DNA of 64,000 nucleotides from Amphiura filiformis (taxonomy: Eukaryota; Echinodermata; Ophiuroidea; Amphilepidida; Amphiuridae), in the NCBI RefSeq assembly GCF_039555335.1, contig NC_092647.1:18137993-18201992 (forward strand), given 5' to 3'. This document shows positions 12,232 to 23,482 of this stretch, one piece after another. Below the pieces are notes generated by a model that worked only from the letters and a program-made list of their open reading frames with translations, did not search any database and had not been told where the DNA came from. Made by a program: the position numbers and the translations under genes. Position 1 is the stretch's first letter; the number at the start of each line of letters is the position of its first letter.

Positions 12232-12649
12232 AATGTAAAGTGTAGACAGTGTGAACATTACAAACACATGACAAGTGCCGATGAGGCTACTCTGTATAAA
12301 TATAAATGTATAAACAAACACTTTTGTAGTCGGTTACACCTGCGTTCACAGACAGTCTCTATTATCCAAAGTAATATATATCGAATTATACAAAACCGAG
12401 TATCTCTATCTAGAAAATGTATTTTAGTTTCCCTTTCTGTGTATAGATAATAATTTTTGTTATAATAACATCTCCTATTAGTATTTAACAATACATGTAG
12501 ATGCAAGGTTATTTCAGATTCTTGTATTAAAAAAAATGTATAGAAATTTATTATTTTACAAATATAGGCTACAACAAATCCCACGTTTTATACATTCGAT
12601 GAGGTAAACTGTACCATAACTTGAGGGAAGGAGTGGCTATCAGCTCAAT
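12232..12649. other. Intergenic, nothing recognised
   Basis: AT-rich; short open frames on both strands have no domain signature. Confidence 0.5.
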
Positions 12650-13074
12650 GGGCTATTCCATTCAAAGTACACACTACCCCTGTGGAAGAGTTTGGAAATA
12701 TCATTCACATGGGGAGTATGAATTTCAGATGAATTTGGCACATTAGGCAGCCCCATTTGAATTTCATACACCCTTTGAGAAACATTCAACCTGAATCTCC
12801 CCCTAAGGGAGAGTGAGTTTCAAATGGAGCTGCTAATTACAGGGGTGTGAGAGGCCACAGACCAAAAACGAGGAAAATCACTAAAAACAGTGTAAAATCA
12901 GGGTAAAAACGCCAAATATGGGCTGAAAATAAAAGCAAAACACGTAAATTTTGGCAACAAAAAAAGAGGAAATCAGCTGAAAAGAGGAGCTCTCATATCC
13001 CTGTAATTAATTCTTCCCTTGTTTCAAAATATTTCCAAAATCTTTCACAGGGGTTAGTGTGGTTGGAATAGCCC
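12650..13074. mobile_element. MITE-like element, GGGCTATTCC family, enlarged copy
   Basis: The ends GGGCTATTCCATTCAAAGT and GTGTGGTTGGAATAGCCC are flanked by AAT on both sides. About 170 bp of extra A-rich DNA in the middle makes it longer than the ~187-bp copies. Confidence 0.7.
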
Positions 13075-13375
13075 AATAATTATGCTATACTGCTTCAACC
13101 TAGAAATACATACCAAATCTGTAGCATCGGGGGTTGATGCTTTGCATCACACGCACTGTGTGTTAAAAAATGGGACTCATAAAAAGCGTGGTGTGCTCAG
13201 CAAGTACAAATCGCGCAGCAGTTAGTGCGCAAAAGAAGCATTTACACACGCATTGCACTGAAATAATTATTCTCATACCTCCCGTTTCCGAGGTCAATTT
13301 ACTCTGTACTTCTGAGTTGACATGTTCCAGACATTGTATGCGATATTTCTCCCCACCAAGTAACTCTAGTCATTA

Positions 13376-13661
13376 AATTAACATAATGTTCTTCTTGCCA
13401 AAACCAATTTTTTACTGACCTGACAGTTTCGGCCATCTTGGTCGAAGGCCATCATCGAGAACAGAGATGAGGGGGCCCATTTTGTCAGTCACGTATACGA
13501 TCCACTTCTGGGCACTAGTGCGCCCTCTGTTGTTGACCAGTCAACCAGAAGGAAGGATCAAGTACCATCACTCCGATGATCGCCTTCGACCAAGATGGCC
13601 GAAACTGTCAGGTCAGTAAAAAATTGAATTGGTTTTGACAAGAAGAACATTATGTTAATTG
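13376..13661. mobile_element. MITE with ~72-bp terminal inverted repeats
   Basis: AATTAACATAATGTTCTTCT at the left is inverted at the right, and the arms continue through ACTGACCTGACAGTTTCGGC and CATCTTGGTCGAAGGC with almost complete complementarity. The loop is about 135 bp. The stretch 13075-13375 holds nothing recognisable. Confidence 0.88.
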
Positions 13662-13870
13662 TATCACACAAACCTGATGAATTTCTTCAAGAATAACTCT
13701 AGTCATCCCATCAAAATCACCATGGATATGTGGCTTCACGTCCCGCTGTGGTAAGGGATGGGCACACATAAGTCTAGGTGATATGTCTATGTGTAGTCTG
13801 CTGGCTGCATTACTCTCTTGCTGATCTGGTTGTTATGCAATGTATCTCACTTTATATTCAAGGGTACACT

Positions 13871-14119
13871 CAGGGTTGCCAAACCCGCGTTTTGGTAGCC
13901 CAATTGGGCGACTTTTGAAGATTTTTCCCATGACTTATGACAATTTCCTGTCCCATAGAAACCAATGGTTAAGAAAAAAAAATTGGGCGATTTTTTCAAC
14001 ATTGGCTCCGCGACTTCCGATAGTTTCATGTCCCATAGAAACCAATGGTAAAGAGAAAAATTGGGCGACTTTTCGATTATTTGACCCGCGATTCGGCCTG
14101 AAATCTTTTGGCAACCCTG
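13871..14119. mobile_element. hAT-type MITE with perfect 8-bp target duplication
   Basis: It begins CAGGGTTGCCAAAC and ends TTTTGGCAACCCTG, and GGTACACT flanks both sides (13863-13870 and 14120-14127). The interior repeats CATAGAAACCAATGGT twice. A second copy lies at 15918-16165 inside the neighbouring gene. An 8-bp duplication and CAGGG ends are typical of hAT derivatives. Confidence 0.88.
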
Positions 14120-14504
14120 GGTACACTGTGCCAATATGTTGGACTGTAGAAAATGTTGTGTAAACTTTCCAAACAGAATGAAGATATTGTACAACTCAGA
14201 TCAAAAAAGATGACCTATACCAGTGGCAGATAATATCATCTGTTGGTCTCCTGCAAGCCTGGTTATTCTGCAAGGTAATTAATTTCACCGTCCCGATTTT
14301 CTCTGATAATTATTACAGAAAGTAAGCCTGCCCTCATTTGCCCACCACATTTGTTTATGCTACTGGTTTCTTGCATGACAGTTTCCACCAAAAAACAGGT
14401 GCAATGTTGCCATAATTACATCATAGATGGTTGCTATGGTCAGTTAAAATAAGACTATGGAGATGCTGTATCCTGCAGAATGTTGGCCTCGTCATCGTCA
14501 TCAG

Positions 14505-14573
14505 CTACAAGGTTTCGGTAGGAGTCTCACTTGGTCTTGTCAGTTTAAATCGACACACAGGGCAAGTCGCAGA
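14505..14573 (-). CDS. E3 ligase terminal exon (last Cys pair of RING) and stop
   Basis: Acceptor CTCTCCATTACAG, then SATCPVCRFKLTRP, a short tail ETPTETL and TAG. CPVC supplies the final two zinc ligands, and the phase continues exactly from WLKK at 17109. This 69-bp coding segment is easily missed by ORF scanning. Confidence 0.92.
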   Translation of the reverse strand, partial: SATCPVCRFKLTRPSETPTETL

Positions 14574-17500
14574 CTGTAATGGAGAGAAATTAAAAATGGC
14601 AGGAATTTCAGATTGGTGTTATGATTTAGAACAATTGATAAATCTATAATGAATTAATCTGCAAGAATGTTTTTGTACATAAACATTATGTAGCTGGAGG
14701 TTTCCAGTGGTATAAAAATCTCAACTTTTTTTGAGAAAAGTGGGGGGATGAGGCTGTGTATCATGCAATGCCCTTTTAATTAGTTCCATATACTACTGGT
14801 AAAATGATACAAGTAATAAGATATTAATTTAGCATGCAATATGATGAATGATCATCATTTTTTTTATATATTAACAAAAAGTGATGATCAGAAAAATTGT
14901 GAAATAAAGTAATTACAAAACTAAAAATAATAATTATTTTATAACAAAGGGATAACATGTAGGGATTGTAGGCAATAAAAAAAGCTGTTCTAAAGGTGAT
15001 TTTAATGACCCTAAAAAAAATTTAGATTAACTTGGCTCGCTTTTTTTCAGTCAAAATCAAAATCTCGACTGATTTTATGCTGGTGGCTAAAAATTTCTTT
15101 AAAATCAGAAAATGCAAAATCTGGGCATTTTTTTTTTTGGTCATCTTAAAAATATTGAATTAAAAGGGCATTTCGTGATCCACAGCCTCATCCCCCCCCC
15201 CCCCCGAAATTACAACAGTGGCCTTTGAAGCAGTGTAATACACATAATCATGCACAACTCGCAAATGCAAAATTGGAATGTACTGACATTTTGGGAATAA
15301 GCTTTTTTCATGGGTATCTACCAAAAATATCATAAAAAGAGGATGCTAGGATCACGAAATACTCTTTTAAGAAAATATACAAAAATCAAAGATAACAAAG
15401 TTAATCCCATAATATTGCCACACTTATAGCATCTAGAGTTATGCTCATAGACACATGGCAACTACTTAGCCCTGGGCAAGACATCAACCAGAGGAGATAT
15501 CTTACACTTCCCATAATGCATTTCTCAATTTTCTGTACCAATATGCTATCCAGTACAACCTAAAAGTCAATAGTGACAAATGGTACCTCAATGAACAGAG
15601 CGCATCCAGATCTTGCAAAATATGTTTGTTTCTTGACTATCCACCCATGTTTAGCCAGTCTATTCTCAACATGAAAACAAAGTGAACATATACTTAAAGT
15701 AATGGGCGTGTCACTTTGATGAAATGAGGATGTATCATGTCGCAAAGGATTCTGGGAAGGGTAGGATATTATGCTCCGCCTCTGCGCCTTGACTAAATAT
15801 AATCAGTGAATCTCTGCAGGTGGGAAGTGAGGTCAAAGGTCATTCAATCATGGTGGTAACAGAAATGGAGGAAATTGATCTTCCTCCTTTCAAAAGTGAC
15901 AAATTGCTGGTGCTTATCAGAGTTGCCAAGCCCACCATTTAGTAGCCCAATTGGGTGACTTTTGACAATTTCCCCAGCGACTTCCAAACATTTTCTGTCC
16001 CATAGAAACCAATGGTTAAGAAAAATATTGGGTGACTTTTCAACATTGGCTCCTGCGACTTCCGGTAGTTTCCTGTCCCATAGAAACCAATGGTTAAGAG
16101 AAATATTAGGTGACTTTTCAATCATTTTACCAGCAATCAGGGCAGAACATTTGTTGGCAACCCTGATGCCTATTATTGTTTGCTACTATAGATAGAATTT
16201 ACGACAATTATTATCTCCAAGCAAATGATATCGTATGATCTCTCTCCATCACTTACAGCATGTTTTATTTTCACTTTTTATTTCTAAACTTTCGGTACTG
16301 TTACCAAAATTGAGAATTCTGAACTGTTTATCATAAATGAAACATATGAGAATATACAAATAAAATATCATGAAGGAAAGCTAAAGCAAACAAATTAAAA
16401 TTCATGTGAAAATATCAAAATTGTGATGGGTGAAATTATCTGCACAAAGAATAACCCATTGAATTTGGAAACACATTATATTATGTAAGCTTACACTGAA
16501 GATCAAAATACAATTTGGTAACATAATAAGCCAATTAATTTATGTCTACCTGCACTCTTAACTACACAATGTATAAATAACTGATTGGCAATTTTGTGGT
16601 TGCCTGACGTGGTCATGAATTCTTTTAGACCCATTATAATGTAAAGCCACAATTTCTCTGTGATACGGAAAAATCCAGAGTTCAGAGTTTGCTCACAGAA
16701 AATTTGAAAATGCCACAAAACAGTGAAAAACTGTGTAAAATGTCTAACTTTTGTGTTGATTTGCAAAATAAAACAAAGAAAAGTGATTATTTAGCAGTAA
16801 TCAGCCATTAAACAATTCATTCTAGCATTAATTCTAGGCCTACGATGCAAGATTCTGACCATCACTACAGTAAAGGGTAAGACAAAATACACTTTTAAAA
16901 TGTTTGTTGTAACATTTCAGTGCTTTATAGTGGAAAACGGAAAATCACAGAAATCTTCCAATTTGTACCACAGATTTTTAATTTTGTAACACGGAGAAAT
17001 CGTGGCTTTATTGTAATGTAATGTTTTTTGTTTATCTGCTTGCAAGTATAAGAAAAAGACTTTAAAAACAGCGTACAATGCAAATTGTTTACAACATAAG
17101 ATACATACCTTTTTCAGCCATATAGTAATGCAAGTTGGGTGGAAAAAATGACTGCATGGTAACTTGGAAAGCTTCTCACTTAGCTCATATTCCACGTGAC
17201 ATATAGCACAGTTGAGATCCTCATCTTTATAGGATAAAAACAAAACAAAAATTGTGTTATGATATAGGCCCTAAAGCTAGGCATGTTCACGATAATGTTA
17301 TTATCGTCTATCGCGATAAATTTCATTATCGCGATCGCAATAACAGCTTGACAGGCCACGATATTTTGATGGTAATAATGTGTCTTCCATTGAAAACCGA
17401 AAAGCAGGCAGATGACACAGAAGACGATACCTAGTGATGCCAATGGCATATACCAGCAATACCACCACTGGATACAAACTAACAATATTTAACAATATTT

Positions 17501-20500
17501 TCATGTTTTGTTTTTTTCCGAAACAGAAACTTGCCCAAATAAAATGTTTTTGCTGGCGATATATGATATTGAAAAAGTGGCGATGAACACGCCTACCTAC
17601 AGCTGAACAGCTTGGGAGGAAGAAATGACTGCAAGATAAGGCCTAAAAAATTGTTTGATTGGCGTAACCCGACCTACCCTAAAATTAGGCCCGACCCTAA
17701 CTTTTTTAATTTTTGTTTGCAAAAAAAATAATAAAATTTAAAAAAATAAATAAAAATAAATAAATTTAAAAAAAAAAAAATAAAAAAGTTCCAAAGACTT
17801 TATCAAACGAAATTTACAGCTTAAAAAGTAAAAAAATAAAAAATAAAAAATCATACTCATACATACTCACTATATAGCCCATCGCTGTGAGCAAATCGCA
17901 CATTATGGCTTTAAAAAACAGGCAATTTCTACATGTAACATAAGGATTTGGCATATTTGGTAATGATGGTTAGTGTAGTACACTACATGCTCTATAATGC
18001 CACCTGCATATAGCATCTGTAGACATGAAGTTATTTAAAAACAAATCATGCTCGGTAGCTCTACCAGGTTTGTTCAGTAGACTCATCCAATTAAGTTTAC
18101 CTACCCACACCAAACCTGTACACCATCACGAGACAGTGCGTCAGTATTTGTGTTAGCAGTCTGCTGTACATCTACACCAGCTATGTGTTAGCCCACACCC
18201 AGTGTGAATGCCTGTACGCTGTAATACATGGAATCAGGCAGCTCTGTAGCATATCATACCACAATGCGGGAGTAGCTTATCTGCTCGGGGTAGAAAAACA
18301 TTTGAGCAAATGTTTTCTAGTCATTAAGTCTCTTGAGTATTTCTACTATAACTTTATAGAACTGGGGACTGAGCACTATGAAGACATCACCATCATTGGC
18401 AGGGTTCGATTTACTTTGAAAAATGTGCGTAGCAATTTTTAGTGAAAACCTTATTCAGGGGATGTTCTTATAATATATATGTTTACATTGTACAAAATTG
18501 CTATACAAGCTGAAATTTGTGTAGCAGGTTGTCCAAAATGGGGAGCATTTTGCTCCACGACACCAGTTAAATATTGAACCCTGAACATTGGATTTATGTA
18601 TTCATAGCTGACTTGGAACTTTTCCTCTATACATTCAAGGACTATGTTCAATACAGCTTAACATTTTTATTGGCCTTAGGCAAAAAACAATTGTTTGCTT
18701 GTCATCAGGTCACCTGAATAGTGGACTCCATTTGAAATCTACACTCCCTGTGTGGAAGATTAAGGTCATGTCCTCCATATGGGGTGTGGACTACAACTGG
18801 AATAGCACAATCTTTCTGGCTACTAACCAACTTGACTTTGTTCCACAATTAATCCCTCTATAATATTTTGCAGTAAACCTTTGACGAGCATGTACTCCTG
18901 TGATGTTGTAATTTTGATGCTAACAACGCATACGGCGCAAAGGTTCATTCATAAATTTCCACTCGGCAACAACAGATCGCCTCAGCAGCCAATCAGAGAC
19001 AGATGGGGATTCAACCCAGTAAATACAGGATGTACACTTAAAATATGTGCTCGTCAAATGTTTACTGCAAAACATTATAGTTATCATCTCTTGAGTGGCA
19101 AGTGGGTGAGCTCTACTGCCTTCCATCTGACCTCTGACCTCTAGATACTTACCAACATGACTCTGTTCCACAATAAATCCCTCTAGCTTATCAATCATTT
19201 CTTGTGTAGCAGGCGGGTGAGCTCCGCTGCCTCCCACCTGACCTCCGACCTCCATCATGTGACGTGCCAAGATGCTTAACAGTAGATTCTGAAGAATGAA
19301 AATAAGTGAAACATAAAATTTTGTGGTATTCAAAATTATGAAAATGTTCATCAGTGGCATTCTAGATCAGGGTGATAGGAGCATGCTTAACCTATTGATT
19401 ACATTCTGGCTGCTTATTGGTTCTGGCCATATAGTCAGCAACAGCAATAACCCCCCCCCCCCCCCAAGTTGGCAAAAGTTCATGTTGTTATAATTTACAA
19501 AATTATTTTTCAAATTTTATCACTTAAACAAATCATATCATTGTTGGGCAGGAAAACCTATGTACTTATGGCCCTTGAACATGTTTAAAACAAAACTGCC
19601 AAGAGATTACATGTACATAGGAGGTTTTGCTTTAAAAATGTTCAGGGGCTGATGACACATCGTTAGAATTTTGGCAGAATGCTAAATAGCGATTCCTCTA
19701 CTTCCTAAAATCATGTTTAAAGGCCTATCTTAATTTAATAGTTTGTTTTAAAGCCCTTGCACGCATTAGTAAATTGCCCACTTTTTGTACGTTATTCCCG
19801 ATGGATTGAGTAACTTTCATTTTTTTCCGCAGTTTTATTTTTTTCCAAATCCACCACACAAAAATCTCACGTCCGACATCCTCAGATGTGAAAATAGCCT
19901 AAATCGTATATCTCAATAAAATTCTTCATCTTGATCACAGTGATACCTTGAGAAATGAAAGGTAGTCTATTCTCGTCAAAAAGCTCATCCCACAGATACA
20001 TTAGACTAGGCCCAGAGGGCAGCATATATATATACTTTTGGCCCATAAACATGGATGAAGCAACCTCTTCAATATAAAGTCTACAAGGCCCAAAAGTACA
20101 TATGAGGTTTTTCCTGCCCAATGACGATATCAATTAATTAATGGTGAAATTGATTCATACATCATGATAAGATACAGAGTTATAGGTACTAGTGCAGTGG
20201 CTCGCTGTCTAATCCTTGTCCTCTTAATTCAAGAGAAATCATGTGTAACATGATTTAATGCTTTTATTAACAACAAGACAAATCGCTTTTCGTCATTATG
20301 CCAAACTCATAATGATATTGTACATACCTCTAACACAAGTTCAACAAATTCATTGCCCAACTCTCTCCTCCCCTGCAACAGAAAACTAAGTAGTAGCCTG
20401 GGTGGTATGGTGGTGAGATCTACTGGTGGAGACATCAATGGTGATCCTATTAGAGCTATCTGCATGCCTAACTCTTCTTCATTGCTGGTACCGCTGCCTG

Positions 20501-23103
20501 TGGCCCTGTATATACAAATACCAAAGGATGAATTTTCAATGGAATCAGAAAGCTTGTACAAAACCCCCCAGCAAACACAAAATGTTTTTGTAATATTTGA
20601 TTTTCTGAACATTTTAAATATTTGGCACAAAACATTGCAAAATAATGATATTTTTAAGCATTGACAGACAAACAAAATTGGTAAACATTTTTGTTGAAAA
20701 TGTTCAAAACATTTTTCCTAATCTTACTAACCCAAGTTATATAATTTTCAAACCAATATCAAACATGAGAACTGGCCCAAATATGTATCTCTACAACAGA
20801 CTACTACAGACCATGTACACTGTATCAACAGTCAAAGTCCCTGTGCATTGTATGCTGTGAATTCTCGCATATTCATGAGGGCCGATTGTTCTATCGTGCC
20901 TTGTCTAACAAGAAATGTTTGCATTCACACCAGCATTGCGTGCCTTCATGTATACGTGATAGAGCGATGCGTGCCTTTACGATTATGCGATAGACCGTAA
21001 AAATATGCGGTAAGTACATAGCAGTTTTGCCTGTCGCATTTCATGGAACAATTGGCCCTCATTATTGGGTGATGCTGAGACTTTGACTGCCTGTACGCAG
21101 TCTGTTATCTTTTTCGTCCATGATCTCTACTTCAAAAATAACTTACCCTGATGAGGAAGGTCCATCTTGATTTCTTGCCGACAACAACCTTCCAATATCG
21201 GCACCTGATGGTCCAAGAGTAAGCCGGATGATACGTGGCCCATTCGTGTCTCGACTTGTCGAATCATTCCGATTGAAACCTCTGCCCCGATCCCTGCTCA
21301 TGGGTGCTCGCCTGAATGGGAATCCTGGTACTTCTGGGTCAGGGTTGTTGTCTGTACCACCTGCTGGAGGTTGTGGAGATGCACTTGGACTTTCTTGAGC
21401 AGAGTTGGACTGACTGGATGCTGCGCTTTCAGAGCGGCTGCGAGATCGTCGTTCCGCACTTCCTAATCTGCTGAAGATGGAGTTTCTCCAGAAGCTACTT
21501 CTACTTCGCCTCCCTTCGTTGTTTCCACTACTTGTATTGTCATTGTTTTGAGAATTATCTCTGCTAGAATTACTACTAGAACTACCTCTACGAGACAACA
21601 GATTTCGGAAACGAGGTGAGGATGTGCGTGGCTGCTCAGAATTTGCCCGCTGACGTTGTGTTGGTAATGAATCCTGCGACTCGTTTGTAGTTTGCCTGAG
21701 ATGTTGTCTAAACACACTGTTTGGTTGTCGTGGTGATTCTCGTGATGTTGAGTGATTCAACAAAGAGTCTCTTGCACCCAATGAGGCCGATGTTCTAGGT
21801 GGGGGTACTGGACTACTGTTCCTTCGTAGATCACCAATTAAAGTACTGTACGGATCTCTAGGTGAAGACTCTCCATTCACGTCGTTGTTAAGAGAACGTC
21901 TCGGATTCGTAGTACTTGAAGAATTCTCTCTGGGACTTAGATCGATGAGAGTTGAACCTGGTCTTGAAGATCGATTCATGGAGAGTCCATCTCGAGCTGA
22001 AGAGAAGTGACTACTACTACTACTAACAGGCATAGATGGTGTGGGATTATTTGGAAGACTTGGGGTGTTATCTGAGTCTCCTGGTGGTAAGTTATCCTTC
22101 CTATTCCTGGATTCCTCATAACCTGCCCTTTCCCATGGTGATTCAGAAGTGACTCCAATAGAATTTGGTCCTCTATCATTTGATGTGCCCTGTCTTGAAA
22201 GGGGTAAGGGTAAGGGGGGAGCATCACTGGAAGACGTAGAAGACTTTACACCATCACTTTCCAAATTAGCACTACCCCTGTCCTGCGAGCGTTTACGTCT
22301 TAAAAGTCTTGTGAGAGTTGGCGATGATTGACGATTGGGTTTTCTTTTCGACCATTGGTAGCAGGCACATTATTTTTTACACTTGTTTTTGCATTGGACT
22401 GATGATGACGTGTAGCACCGTGAGATCTAGTACTTTGGATAGTAGGGTCATGTGACTTGGTAGTGGCATTATTTCTAACTCCTAGGAGTGTCCTGATCTT
22501 GATTCTCTTCCCTATTGTTTTATTTTCTTCCAAGTCCATAGATAACCTAACTTCCTCTCGAGCCTTTGAACTCCGATTCTTGCTAGCCGGGAGGCTCTTT
22601 TCAGTAGCTCCGCCTCTTGGTGCTCTTTGAAAAGGCATCAAACCATCAAAGGATGGCCTTTGCAGCAGTCTCTTAAACCCAGTCTTTTTGGTAGGACGTG
22701 GTGGAGGTTCCCGTTGCGGAGACTTTGGCCTCCCGCCCTCCGAGTCCCAGTTCCGCTCCGAGCCATTGCCTTCCATCGACCTGGACACACCGTTATTACT
22801 TCTGTTGGAATTGTTATTATTTATTGGGAGTTTTGACTCCACAGGTCGTCTGTTTACATCGATTCTACGATGACCAATTCGACCTGTGCTTCGCTGTCCA
22901 AAGTTGGATGCACTCTCTGTACTGCGATGATTCAGCGAGTCACGACTGGTGGTCAGCGACTTGTGGTTACTCAGCGAGTCACGACTGGTGGTCAGCGACT
23001 TGTGGTTACTCAGCGAGTCACGTCGAAGCCGAGGATTGGTACGATTACTATTTGAGTTGTACAGCTTTGGCAATCTCTCTCCATTTGTGGGCATGGCAAA
23101 TTA
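14505..23103 (-). CDS. Praja-like RING-H2 E3 ubiquitin ligase (spliced gene)
   Basis: Exons in transcript order are 23103-21147 (ATG at 23094), 20505-20328, 19288-19153, 17224-17109 and 14573-14505. All junctions have GT/AG sites and compatible phases, giving about 815 residues once one missing base near 22340 is allowed for. Residues 1-650 are Ser/Arg/Asn-rich and look disordered. Two linker exons follow, including HPPATQEMIDKL, which resembles the segment before the RING in Praja ligases. The RING-H2 finger then has Cys760, Cys763, Cys778, His780, His783, Cys786, Cys797 and Cys800 in C3H2C3 order, and a short tail ends in TPTETL. RING-H2 ligases bind an E2 and transfer ubiquitin to substrates; substrates cannot be read here. 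The Praja assignment rests on the pre-RING and RING pattern; another RING-H2 family remains possible. Confidence 0.85.
15164..15366. mobile_element. TTAA-flanked MITE, AAGGGCATTTCGTGATCC family
   Basis: AAGGGCATTTCGTGATCC at the left is mirrored by GGATCACGAAATACTCTT, with TTAA at 15160-15163 and 15367-15370. A fuller copy lies at 44789-45124. Confidence 0.82.
15918..16165. mobile_element. hAT-type MITE, second CAGGGTTGCCAA copy
   Basis: The ends CAGAGTTGCCAAG and TTGGCAACCCTG and the duplicated CATAGAAACCAATGGTTAAG interior match the 13871-14119 element. Flanks GTGCTTAT and ATGCCTAT agree at six of eight positions, an eroded 8-bp duplication. Confidence 0.8.
17109..17224 (-). CDS. E3 ligase RING-H2 exon (first six zinc ligands)
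   Basis: 116 bp between acceptor TTTTTATCCTATAAAG and donor AAG|GTATGT. It encodes NCAICHVEYELSEKLSKLPC then SHFFHPTCITIWLKK: Cys-x2-Cys, Cys-x-His, His-x2-Cys, followed by the Trp that typically contacts the E2. The last zinc-ligand pair is in the next exon. Confidence 0.93.
17278..17596. mobile_element. Probable MITE beside the RING exon
   Basis: TAGGCATGTTCACGATAA at the left is mirrored by GGCGATGAACACGCCTA. It contains AT/CG alternations such as TTATCGTCTATCGCGATAA. It starts about 50 bp from the RING exon acceptor, inside the intron. Confidence 0.55.
17690..17860. repeat. A/AAT-rich low-complexity tract
   Basis: Long runs of AAAAAATAAATAAAAATAAA type. No other feature is seen in 17600-18720. 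Confidence 0.75.
18826..19146 (-). pseudogene. Decayed partial duplicate of the pre-RING exon, split by a MITE
   Basis: Sequence matching the 3' part of exon 19153-19288 (ACCAACTTGACTTTGTTCCA on plus) lies at 18826-18860. It resumes at 19078-19146 with the part encoding LEVRGQMEGSRAHPLATQEM. A 217-bp inverted-repeat element separates the two. The copy lacks the acceptor side and the first codons, and substitutions have accumulated, so it is unlikely to be used as an exon. Confidence 0.8.
18861..19077. mobile_element. 217-bp MITE with TA duplication inserted in the duplicate exon
   Basis: TAATATTTTGCAGTAAAC at the left is mirrored by GTTTACTGCAAAACATTA, and the arms continue into TTTGACGAGCA. 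TA lies on both sides (18859-18860 and 19078-19079). The interrupted exon copy reads across the two flanks. Confidence 0.82.
19153..19288 (-). CDS. E3 ligase pre-RING exon
   Basis: 136 bp between acceptor TTCATTCTTCAG and donor GTTG|GTAAGT. It encodes NLLLSILARHMMEVGGQVGG, SGAHPPATQEMIDKLEGF and IVEQSHV. The HPPAT..MIDKL segment corresponds to the conserved stretch before the RING in Praja proteins. A decayed partial copy of this exon lies directly downstream (18826-19146). Confidence 0.88.
19289..20327 (-). other. E3 ligase intron with two TTGGGCAGGAAAACCT-family copies
   Basis: Short inverted-repeat copies lie near 19549-19655 and 20020-20126, and a C-homopolymer near 19450. The other introns of the gene (20506-21146 and most of 17225-19152) show nothing further. 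Confidence 0.6.
20328..20505 (-). CDS. E3 ligase linker exon
   Basis: 178 bp between acceptor TTGTATATACAG and donor GAG|GTATGT. It encodes ATGSGTSNEEELGMQIALIG then an LTTIPPRLLLSFLLQ helix-like stretch ending in NEFVELVLE. The phase fits both neighbours. Confidence 0.85.
21147..23103 (-). CDS. E3 ligase exon with start codon: disordered N-terminus, one frameshift
   Basis: The acceptor TTTACCTTGACAG precedes nine untranslated bases that begin with an in-frame TAA, then ATG at 23094 (MPTNGERLPKLYNSNSNR). The reading frame stops at 22300-22302, but another frame is open from about 22384 down to the donor at 21146 (CAGG|GTAAGT). Adding one base in an A-run near 22340-22348 joins both frames and restores the phase required by the next exon, so this looks like a one-base deletion rather than two genes. 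The encoded region is dominated by Ser, Arg, Asn and Pro and has a 13-residue repeat (22921-23020). No folded domain is visible. Confidence 0.85.
22921..23020 (-). repeat. 39-bp coding tandem repeat
   Basis: Within the large E3 ligase exon the protein reads RDSLSNHKSLTTS twice exactly, then a partial third copy. The DNA repeat (GCGAGTCACGACTGGTGGTC on plus) is identical between copies, so expansion is recent. Confidence 0.92.
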
Positions 23104-23482
23104 CTGTCAAGGTAAAAAAACCCATAAAATGTGTTAGGTTGAGTACAAAATTTCATATTCTACAAGATTGGTAAAGAGGGGAATGGTGAAAAATATCTCT
23201 GCATGATGTTTGTACACGAAGGCATGTAAATGATGTCAATTCAAAAGTTGCAGTTTGTTCCATTGCATGCCCTATTGATTTGGTGGTTTTTTCAACAAAA
23301 TGAGGTCTTAAATCAGATAATAGTACAGGTACATGAATTGGCTGCTTGTTTTAATTTTGACATATTTATCTTTTTTTAGGACAGGGGTGAACATAACTGG
23401 TACCTTAATGTTTTTGCGATATTCATGCACTGCTCCATTAATACATGTATACACAACATTTACCCAGGATGGGGGGGGGGGC

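Larger units (their letters stand above)
14574..17108 (-). other. E3 ligase last intron with MITE insertions
   Basis: The intron holds a TTAA-flanked MITE at 15164-15366, a partial inverted relative at about 14656-14780, and a hAT-type MITE at 15918-16165. The rest is AT-rich unassigned sequence. Confidence 0.7.

Noticed and set aside
22149-23174. Several plus-strand open frames opposite the E3 ligase exon
   Set aside because: They are antisense shadows; the minus frame has splice signals, compositional logic and phase continuity.
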